From positions 1-16,945 of the forward strand of contig JAIRLE010000092.1 in NCBI GenBank assembly GCA_031259605.1: 16,945 nucleotides of DNA. Direction: 5' to 3'. A model generated the notes under the pieces. The model saw only the letters and a program-made list of their open reading frames with translations. It searched no databases and had not been told where the DNA came from. Positions 6,200-12,225 of this stretch are shown here, piece after piece. The stretch is from Zoogloeaceae bacterium (GTDB taxonomy: Bacteria > Pseudomonadota > Gammaproteobacteria > Burkholderiales > Rhodocyclaceae). Position 1 is the first letter of the stretch, and each line of letters opens with the position of its first letter. Both the position numbers and the translations under genes were made by a program.

Positions 6200-8542
6200 A
6201 TGTCCGCTGAGCGCCTGATCATCGTCGGCCTGGTGCAAGGCGTTGGCTTCCGGCCTGCGGTCTGGCGGCTGGCGGTCGATTTGCGGCTGGCGGGTTGGGT
6301 GCGCAACAGCGCGCAGGGCGTGGAAATCCATATCGAGGGCGATGCGGCGCGGCGCGCGGATTTTATCCGGCGCTTGCCCAAAGCCATGCCGCCCCTGGCG
6401 CGGATCGCGCATATCCACGCGATGTCCGCCGCGACGGAAGGCTGCGCCGGTTTTCGCATCCGGGAAAACACGACGGCAGATATGCCTCCCAGCACGGCAA
6501 TCGGTCCCGATCTGGCGCTGTGCCCCGATTGCCTGGCGGAACTCTTCGATCCGCAAAGCCGCCGTTACCGCTACCCGCTGCTTGCCTGCACCCGCTGCGG
6601 CCCGCGCTACAGCGTCACCCGGTGCCTGCCCTACGAGCGCGCCGCCACCAGCCTTGCGCCTTATCCGCTGTGCGCGGATTGCGCCACCGAATACGAAAAC
6701 CCCGCCGACCGCCGCTTTCATGCCGAAGCCATCGCCTGTCCCGCTTGCGGCCCGGCACACCGACTACTCGACAATGAAGGCAAAAAACTGGACGAAGACC
6801 CGGCGGCGGGCGCATGGCGGCGCATCCAGGCGGGCGGCATCGTGGCGATCAAGGGATTGGGCGGCTTCCATCTGGTTTGCGACGCGCGTAATCCCGCCGC
6901 CATTGCCCGCCTGCGCCAGCGTAAAAACCGGGACGCGAAGCCTTTCGCGCTCATGGCCGCCAATCTCTCCAGCCTCGCGGCCTGGGTGGAGGTGGATGCC
7001 GACGCCGCCCGGCTGCTGACGCATGAAGCCCGTCCCATCGTGCTTTTGCCCGCCAAGGCCGCGCTTCCCGGCGTCGCGCCCGGCCTCGAACGCTTGGGCG
7101 TGATGCTGCCCGCCACCGCCATGCAATGGCTGCTTCTGCACACGGCGGCGGGCTGTCCACGCGGCATGAACTGGACAGAAGCCGCGCAGGATACGCTCCT
7201 TGTCATGACCAGCGCCAACCCCGGCGGCGAGCCTCTGGCATGCGACAACGCAAAAGCCCTCGCGCGGCTCGCCGACATTGCCGACGCCTTCTGGCTGCAC
7301 ACGCGCGACATCGTGACGCGCTGCGACGACAGCCTGCTGTTGCCCGCAGCAGACGCCGCGCCGATTTTCATCCGCCGCGCCAGGGGCTACACGCCCATCG
7401 CCATCCCCATGGCGGAAGACGGCCTGCCGGTGCTGGCGTTGGGCGCGTATCTCAAGAACGCGATTTGCCTCACCCGCGGGCGCGAGGCGTTCCTGTCCCA
7501 GCACATCGGCAGCCTGGATAATGCCGACAGTCTGCTGTTCCTGGAAGAAACCGCCGGACACCTGATGAAGACGCTGGCCGTCAAACCCGAAATCATCGCG
7601 CATGATCTGCATCCCGATTACCCTTCCAGTCGACTGGCGCAAACGCTGGCGGCGCGCCTTTCCGTACCCGCGATCGGCATTGCCCACCACCATGCCCACC
7701 TTGCCGCCGTCTGCGCCGAGCGTCACCTGCGCGGCCCGGTGTTGGGTCTGGCGCTGGATGGCGTCGGGCTTGGGCCGGACGGCGCGCTGTGGGGCGGCGA
7801 GCTGTTGCTCCTGCAATCGACCAATTGCCACCGCCTGGGACACCTTCTGCCCCTGCCCCTGCCCGGCGGCGACAAGGCGGCGCTTGAACCCTGGCGCATG
7901 GGCGCGTCTTTTTTGCATCGCGCCGGATTATGCGGGGAAATCCTCCCCTGGATCGCGCGGCGTTTTCCCGCTCTCGCGCTGGAGGCAAGCGCCCAAAGCC
8001 TGGCCATCCTGTTGGAAAAGAACCTGCATTGCCCGCCCAGCACCAGCATGGGACGGGTATTCGATGCCGCCGCCGCCCTGCTGGGCGTCCGTGCCGTGAA
8101 TCAGTACGAAGCGCAGGCGGCGATGCAACTGGAAAGCCTGGCGCTGCGCCATGAAGAGAAGCGCGGCGATGGCGAAACGCTGCCGCTTGAGCGAACCTGC
8201 GTCCTGAATGCCGGCATCCTCGATCTCTCGCCTTTGCTCCTTACCCTGCTGACCGAACCCGACGCCGCCCGCGGCGCGTCCCGCTTCCACGGAAGCCTTG
8301 CGCGCGCGCTCGCGCATTGGGTTGGCGCCGCCGCCGAAGAAACCGGCATACGCGCCCTGGCCGCCAGCGGCGGCTGCCTGCAAAACGCCCTGCTGGCCCA
8401 ACATCTGACAAAGGCTTGCGCCGCCGCCAATCTGACGCTTCATCTCCCCCGCGCCGCCCCTCCCGGCGATGGCGGACTGGCGCTGGGGCAGGCATGGGTA
8501 GCCGGGAAACCTGATTTCTCGGCGGTTAGAACCTGTTCATGA
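6200..8542 (+). CDS. hypF: Carbamoyltransferase HypF, hydrogenase maturation
   Basis: Makes the carbamoyl group from carbamoyl phosphate and ATP and hands it to HypE, where it becomes the cyanide ligand of [NiFe]-hydrogenase. All parts are visible. There is an N-terminal acylphosphatase domain (VQGVGFRP, residues 12-19). The zinc-finger region has four CxxC pairs at 108/111, 130/133, 158/161 and 180/183 with the classic 18-24-18 spacing. A YrdC-like domain spans about 200-390 (KGLGGFHLVCDA, KNRDAKPFALM, TSANPGGEP). A Kae1-like domain follows, with the metal motif HHHAH (496-500) and LALDGVGLG (Asp520). The length, 780 residues, is normal. No other hyp gene or hydrogenase subunit is in the window. 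The last dozen residues (after GQAWVAG) are a non-conserved tail running into the repeat region that starts a few bases after the stop. GACGAG at 6192-6197 sits very close to the ATG. Confidence 0.97.
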   Translation: MSAERLIIVGLVQGVGFRPAVWRLAVDLRLAGWVRNSAQGVEIHIEGDAARRADFIRRLPKAMPPLARIAHIHAMSAATEGCAGFRIRENTTADMPPSTAIGPDLALCPDCLAELFDPQSRRYRYPLLACTRCGPRYSVTRCLPYERAATSLAPYPLCADCATEYENPADRRFHAEAIACPACGPAHRLLDNEGKKLDEDPAAGAWRRIQAGGIVAIKGLGGFHLVCDARNPAAIARLRQRKNRDAKPFALMAANLSSLAAWVEVDADAARLLTHEARPIVLLPAKAALPGVAPGLERLGVMLPATAMQWLLLHTAAGCPRGMNWTEAAQDTLLVMTSANPGGEPLACDNAKALARLADIADAFWLHTRDIVTRCDDSLLLPAADAAPIFIRRARGYTPIAIPMAEDGLPVLALGAYLKNAICLTRGREAFLSQHIGSLDNADSLLFLEETAGHLMKTLAVKPEIIAHDLHPDYPSSRLAQTLAARLSVPAIGIAHHHAHLAAVCAERHLRGPVLGLALDGVGLGPDGALWGGELLLLQSTNCHRLGHLLPLPLPGGDKAALEPWRMGASFLHRAGLCGEILPWIARRFPALALEASAQSLAILLEKNLHCPPSTSMGRVFDAAAALLGVRAVNQYEAQAAMQLESLALRHEEKRGDGETLPLERTCVLNAGILDLSPLLLTLLTEPDAARGASRFHGSLARALAHWVGAAAEETGIRALAASGGCLQNALLAQHLTKACAAANLTLHLPRAAPPGDGGLALGQAWVAGKPDFSAVRTCS

Positions 8543-8605
8543 TCTAAGAAGCTGTTTTGAAAATACCTTGAGAGGCGTTCAAGCGTCGCATCCATTCTTC
8601 CGCCC

Positions 8606-8725
8606 CGTCAAAAGCGAGGCGCGCAGCGACGCGGCAATCCAGGTGGCGGTTCCGCTTTTCCGAAGCGGCAAGGCAAACGGAGGCCGTGCTGGATTGCCGC
8701 GAGCCTGCGGCTCTCGCTTTTGACG
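8606..8725. repeat. Paired inverted copies of a dispersed intergenic repeat
   Basis: The arms 8606-8642 and 8689-8725 are inverted copies matching at 31 of 37 positions. The outer 13 (CGTCAAAAGCGAG) and inner 11 (CGGCAATCCAG) are identical, with the differences confined to the middle. The right arm has its own small hairpin, GAGCC-TGC-GGCTC (8701-8713). The spacer holds another, CCGCTT-TTCCG-AAGCGG (8652-8668). The arm sequence is close to a widespread intergenic repeat of roughly the form GTCATTGCGAGGAGCG, then CAGCGACGCGGCAATCCAG, which I recall from many proteobacterial genomes. Here the pair would fold into one long hairpin. Confidence 0.7.
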
Positions 8726-8757
8726 AGGACGCTTATCCGCTCTTTCAATTTTTACTG

Positions 8758-8837
8758 ACCGGTCGCTTTATTGGTCGCCAAGCAACCCAGTAACCATGCT
8801 GGTTCTGGGTATATTGTCGCCTTATTTAGCGACTGGT
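8758..8837. repeat. Nested hairpin in the hypF-yqjK gap
   Basis: An inner stem, ACCCAG-(T)-AACC (8785-8795) with GGTTCTGGGT (8801-8810), closes a five-base loop with one bulged T. An outer stem pairs ACCGGTCGCT (8758-8767) with AGCGACTGGT (8828-8837), nine of ten positions plus one G/T. Unpaired stretches lie between the two stems. It could act as a bidirectional stop for hypF and yqjK or be the folded end of the surrounding repeat element. Confidence 0.5.
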
Positions 8838-8974
8838 GAGTAAAACAGCTTCTCAGGCAAACCGGCTCATGTGGAGTGGACGCCCCCGGTTTGTGGCAAG
8901 AGCGTTCCCGCGATCCCCACTTGCAACAGCGGGGTGATTTTCTGGCGCGTGCCGTCCGCCAGGAGCGACAGGAT

Positions 8975-9283
8975 TCAGAATGGCAGTTTGTCGCGCAGCA
9001 GATTGGCAAGTCCGCGCCAGCCGCGCCACAATCCTTGGCTCCAGCGCGCCAGCCGCCAGATCCAGCGCAGGCGCGCGGGCTTGGCGAATACCAGAAGCGC
9101 CGCCGCGCCGCCTACCAGCAGCGGATGCCGCTTGATCCAATTCCTCCCGGCTTTCACCTTGTCCGCCAGCGCGCAGGTCTGTTGCAGAACGGACGCATAC
9201 TGCGTCAGCGCGCGCCGCTGTTCGGCGCAACGCGCGCGCAGCAGGCCGCGCTGTTCACGCAGTTCAAGCAGACGGAGATTCAT
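8975..9283 (-). CDS. yqjK: YqjK-like small membrane-associated protein
   Basis: The 102-residue product starts with a charged helix rich in Arg, Leu and Gln (residues 1-48). A short hydrophobic stretch (about 54-67, RHPLLVGGAAALLVF) follows, then a Trp/Arg-rich tail (LRWIWRLARWSQGLWRGWRGL). This arrangement is that of enterobacterial YqjK, and it occupies the same place, directly after yqjE. No biochemical role is established. The ATG at 9283 is chosen because the protein then begins like the family. It overlaps the end of yqjE by 20 bp, suggesting translational coupling. A longer frame exists upstream, but its extra 28 residues are shadow sequence inside yqjE. The sequence is weakly conserved, so assignment leans on synteny. 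Confidence 0.72.
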   Translation of the reverse strand: MNLRLLELREQRGLLRARCAEQRRALTQYASVLQQTCALADKVKAGRNWIKRHPLLVGGAAALLVFAKPARLRWIWRLARWSQGLWRGWRGLANLLRDKLPF

Positions 9284-9680
9284 GCGCGTTTCCGGTTTCA
9301 CTGGCGGCGGATCGCCCATCGCGCAGACTGGCGATGTCGTGCTGCAATTCCGCCAGCGTTGCGGCAAACGGGATGCCGTAGCGCAAATTGGCGCGGCATC
9401 GCCAACCCAGGATAAACGCCAGCGCCAAAAATCCCAGGCAGCTTGCGCCCAGCAACAGCAGGCGGCTTTCCCAGAAAAGCAGTATCAGGAACGCGCACAA
9501 CGACACCACGCCGACGCCCAGGCAAAAGATCGCCAGGATGCAAAGGGCAACGACACGGATGAGGCGGATTCTTTCTTCTTCCGCCTCATTGACCAGTAAC
9601 GCCAGACGCGTCTGCCCGATTTCCAACAGATCGCGCAGCAGGCGCTTGAGCGCCTGGAAAGCACCGGGTTTATCGCGCAT
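9264..9680 (-). CDS. yqjE: YqjE-type (phage holin III superfamily) membrane protein
   Basis: A 138-residue protein with an amphipathic, charged N-terminus (residues 1-41). Two close hydrophobic helices (about 43-69 and 73-93) are joined by a short WESR turn, and a polar C-terminal tail follows. This is the layout of the YqjE/actinobacteriophage holin III family, inner-membrane proteins of unknown role; the holin name reflects similarity, not shown lysis activity. The ATG at 9680 lies five bases after the yqjD stop, fitting a tight operon. An upstream in-frame start would only add sequence overlapping yqjD. In E. coli the same order yqjD-yqjE-yqjK is found and is linked to stationary phase; whether that regulation applies here is not visible. 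Confidence 0.87.
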   Translation of the reverse strand: MRDKPGAFQALKRLLRDLLEIGQTRLALLVNEAEEERIRLIRVVALCILAIFCLGVGVVSLCAFLILLFWESRLLLLGASCLGFLALAFILGWRCRANLRYGIPFAATLAELQHDIASLRDGRSAASETGNAHESPSA

Positions 9681-9685
9681 GAACT

Positions 9686-10000
9686 TTAGCGGCGGCCGAT
9701 CAGGACGCCCAGCGTCAGACCCAGAAAAGCCGCCACACCCACGGCTTTCCACGGTTCCTCATGCACAAAGTCATCCGTCGCGCGGGCGCAGGCGCGGGTC
9801 TTGTCGAGCAGTACCGCTTCCGCGTCTTCCAAGCGCAGCTTGGCGTCTTTCAGGCGCGCCTCGATTTTCTGCCGCGCGCTTGCCACCTTCTCGCCCGCAA
9901 TATCGGCGGTGTTCTTCAAAATATCTTCTGCGTCCGCGACCACGGCTTTCAGATCAGTGACCAGCTTGTCTTTGTTGGAGACAGGAACAGTTTGTGACAT
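9686..10000 (-). CDS. yqjD: DUF883 family (YqjD/ElaB/YgaM) membrane-anchored protein
   Basis: A 104-residue protein with a long helical, charged region (about 10-80; Lys/Glu/Ala-rich, probably coiled coil). It ends in a single C-terminal membrane helix, EEPWKAVGVAAFLGLTLGVLIGRR, which is the diagnostic DUF883 ending with its glycine-rich helix and terminal Arg pair. E. coli YqjD is tail-anchored in the inner membrane and binds ribosomes in stationary phase; a similar role is plausible here. It is the first gene of the minus-strand operon. AGAGG lies seven bases before the ATG, a good ribosome binding site. The paralogues ElaB and YgaM are alternative names, but the following yqjE/yqjK-like genes favour YqjD. 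Confidence 0.9.
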   Translation of the reverse strand: MSQTVPVSNKDKLVTDLKAVVADAEDILKNTADIAGEKVASARQKIEARLKDAKLRLEDAEAVLLDKTRACARATDDFVHEEPWKAVGVAAFLGLTLGVLIGRR

Positions 10001-10280
10001 GGGGAAACCTCTTTAACAAAAAAAACACGATGAACAACGAAACCCGAACAACAAGCGAAAGGTTAACTTCTTAACCGCAGGAAAGCAATGCGTCCCTGCG
10101 AAGGGGCGCAATGAAAAGCGGCGGGGATTCGGCATTTCCGGGAGCAAGGCGACGCGGCTTTTCCAGAAAAACGCGTGGATTGCCGCGAAAATTTTCCCGC
10201 ATCGTCATCTTGATCGATAATGACGCCTTCCGGCGGCCTGGAAACATGCAAAAGCAACCGTTATTTCAAAGGAGAACCCG

Positions 10281-11948
10281 ATGTCATTACCACGCTTCCA
10301 TTGGCGCGCCTTGTGTTTCCTGCTTGCCTTGTCATTGTCGGCCTGCGCCAGAGCCGATGGATTCCTGCCGCAACTGAATCTGGATTTGCGCGAGACCACG
10401 GTATCGGGCATTTCTTCCGGCGCGTTCATGGCGGTGCAACTGGCGGTGGCGCATTCCGCCAACATCAAGGGCGTGGCCTCGACCGCTGGCGGCCCCTATT
10501 TCTGCGCCGGAGAAGCCTCGTGGAACGGCGCGGCAGTCGGAAAAGCCATTGCTCGCTGCATGCAGGGCGATCCGGCCTTCGGCGTCGCGCCCATCACGTC
10601 CGAAGACATGGCGATCATGCAGAACGCCACCGAAAGCTGGGCCGGGCGCGGCCTGATCGATCCACTGGACGATCTGGCGCGGCAAAAGGTATGGATTTTC
10701 CACGGTTATAACGACGGCATCGTCAAGACCCCGGTCAGCGACGCCTTGCGAGCGTATTACCGCGCTTTCCTGCAAAATGAGGGACAAATATTCTACAAGC
10801 ACGAACTGCCCGCCGCGCACGCGCAGATTTCCGCCAGTTGCGCGGCGGACGCGGGTCAATGCAACGCCTGCGCGGAAACCGGCGGCAACTTCATCAATAC
10901 CTGCGTCGTCGGCAAGACCGCCTACGACGCCGCCGCTTCCGCCCTGCAATTCTTCCATGGCCCGTTACAGCGCACTGCCAGCAGGCATCTGAAAGGGGAA
11001 ATCCTTTCCTTCAATCAGGCGTATTACACCATGCTGGGCGAGGAAGACGAGATCGATCCCATCCGTATTTCCATGGCGGCTACCGGCTATCTGTACGTGC
11101 CGCCCGCCTGCAAGAACGGCGAGCCGTGCCGTCTGCATATCGCCTTTCACGGTTGTCAGCAGGGAGCGGAAAACATCGGCATGGCGTTTGTCAAGGGCGC
11201 GGGATTCAACGAATGGGCGGAAAAAAATAATATCGTCATTCTCTATCCGCAGGCTGCCAGCGTATCTCTGGTTCTTGCGGGAACCGGCCTGTTGCCGCTG
11301 AATCCCAATGGTTGCTGGGATTGGTGGGGTTACAACGACACCGGCGACAAGAAAGCCGGGCATTACGCCACGCAACAAGGCGCGCAGGTTGCCGCCGTCT
11401 GGCGCATGGCGCAGGCGCTCGCCAGCAGCGCGGAGCGCATCGATGACGCAGACGCGGCAACAGATGCGCCCGTGCCGGCAGAAACTGACGCCACGCCGTC
11501 CGGCGAAGCCGTGGAAAAATCGCCGCCGCCCGCAAAACTGAAACGCGCGCCACAGCTGAAAGTAGTGGATGTCAGTTCCGATCAGGTCATGCTGCTTTGG
11601 TCCGCCGTGCCCAATGCCAGGCGGTATGCGCTGTATCGCGTGGAAGCGCCAAAGCGCGGCGCGGCGCATACGGCAAAGGCTCCCGGCGAAGATACTGCGC
11701 AACTGTTGTATACAGTAGAAGACGCGGACATTCCTTTTGCGAGCTTCGTGGATCATGGCTTGCAGGAAAAAACCGCTTACCACTACCGATTGGTCGCCAG
11801 CGGCGCGGCGGAAAATGACGAACGCGCGTCCGCCATTCTCTCCGTCACCACTGCCGCGCAAGAACCCGCCTGTGATCCGTATTTTTCCATGCTGAGCGGA
11901 AAACCGGTAACGCAGGACGGAACCCCCGCCACCGCCGTTTGCCCCTAG
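10281..11948 (+). CDS. phaZ: PHB depolymerase family esterase, lipoprotein with a fibronectin III domain
   Basis: Hydrolyses poly(3-hydroxybutyrate) or a related polyester outside the cytoplasm. The 555-residue protein has the circularly ordered 'type 2' catalytic domain. Ser45 lies in the lipase box GISSG, Asp145 in FHGYNDGIV and His180 in PAAHAQ. The oxyanion motif FHGC (289-292) comes last, as in the Penicillium enzyme and unlike type 1 enzymes. The N-terminus is a signal sequence ending LSAC, a lipobox with Cys22 as the likely lipid-bearing residue. Cleavage after ARA at residue 25 by signal peptidase I is the alternative. An acidic Ala/Pro/Glu linker (about 378-420) leads to a fibronectin type III domain (about 423-525) and a short tail with two cysteines. 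No normal C-terminal substrate-binding domain is evident. AGGAG (10270-10274) precedes the ATG. Confidence 0.9.
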   Translation: MSLPRFHWRALCFLLALSLSACARADGFLPQLNLDLRETTVSGISSGAFMAVQLAVAHSANIKGVASTAGGPYFCAGEASWNGAAVGKAIARCMQGDPAFGVAPITSEDMAIMQNATESWAGRGLIDPLDDLARQKVWIFHGYNDGIVKTPVSDALRAYYRAFLQNEGQIFYKHELPAAHAQISASCAADAGQCNACAETGGNFINTCVVGKTAYDAAASALQFFHGPLQRTASRHLKGEILSFNQAYYTMLGEEDEIDPIRISMAATGYLYVPPACKNGEPCRLHIAFHGCQQGAENIGMAFVKGAGFNEWAEKNNIVILYPQAASVSLVLAGTGLLPLNPNGCWDWWGYNDTGDKKAGHYATQQGAQVAAVWRMAQALASSAERIDDADAATDAPVPAETDATPSGEAVEKSPPPAKLKRAPQLKVVDVSSDQVMLLWSAVPNARRYALYRVEAPKRGAAHTAKAPGEDTAQLLYTVEDADIPFASFVDHGLQEKTAYHYRLVASGAAENDERASAILSVTTAAQEPACDPYFSMLSGKPVTQDGTPATAVCP

Positions 11949-12172
11949 CCTTGCGGATGGCGGCGCGCGCTTTTGGCGCGGGCGGCATTTCGGGCTGGAG
12001 CAAAAATCAGCGACTCCATTGGGAAGGGGGTTCTCTCCCCTCGAGAATGGCTGCGGTCGAAACGCCGGCGGCGGGATTGTCTTTTGTCTTCCGGGGCAAT
12101 CCGGAAAATGCTGCGGTGCGGCAGAAACTTGCGTGTGACGTTGTTTACAAAGTAGCATCTGAAAATTTTCGC

Positions 12173-12188
12173 GCCGGACGAACCCGGC
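12173..12188. other. Small hairpin in the scpA leader
   Basis: GCCGG (12173-12177) pairs with CCGGC (12184-12188) around a six-base loop, about 37 bases before the scpA start. The 277-bp gap from 11949 also holds other short GC-rich palindromes but no cobalamin riboswitch B12-box that I can recognise. Its role, if any, is unknown. Confidence 0.25.
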
Positions 12189-12225
12189 GGGAACATTAAT
12201 CCATACCAATAGACGGAGCGCAATC

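Larger units (their letters stand above)
8547..8853. mobile_element. Possible MITE-like element with 12-bp terminal inverted repeats
   Basis: AGAAGCTGTTTT (8547-8558) and its exact complement AAAACAGCTTCT (8842-8853) bracket 307 bp of non-coding, strongly palindromic DNA starting just five bases after the hypF stop. No transposase is encoded inside and no flanking target-site duplication could be recognised. It could be a non-autonomous element or simply a large transcript hairpin with matching outer ends. The inverted ends are seen directly; mobility is inference. Confidence 0.35.
8543..8974. other. Repeat-filled convergent gap between hypF and yqjK
   Basis: This 432-bp gap separates convergent hypF and yqjK and carries no convincing gene. 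It holds a 12-bp inverted repeat at 8547-8558/8842-8853, a long inverted pair at 8606-8642/8689-8725 with its own inner hairpin, and a nested hairpin at 8758-8837. From about 8860 to 8974 nothing distinctive is seen. Some of these hairpins may serve as transcription stops for the two converging genes, but none has a clean T run. Confidence 0.7.

Noticed and set aside
6764..7918. A 384-codon minus-strand frame opposite hypF
   Set aside because: It lies wholly inside a complete hypF and reads as low-complexity Gln/Arg/Gly-rich sequence.
10204..10224. Short inverted repeat GTCAT-N11-ATGAC upstream of the PHB depolymerase gene
   Set aside because: Five-base arms are common by chance and do not match an operator that I recognise.
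12129..12158. Possible sigma-70 promoter for scpA (TTGCGT, 18 bp, TAGCAT)
   Set aside because: Only three of six and four of six consensus positions match, so it is not distinguishable from background by eye.
11949..12225. Search for a cobalamin riboswitch ahead of the B12-dependent mutase
   Set aside because: No B12-box-like conserved block was recognised. Methylmalonyl-CoA mutase genes usually lack one.
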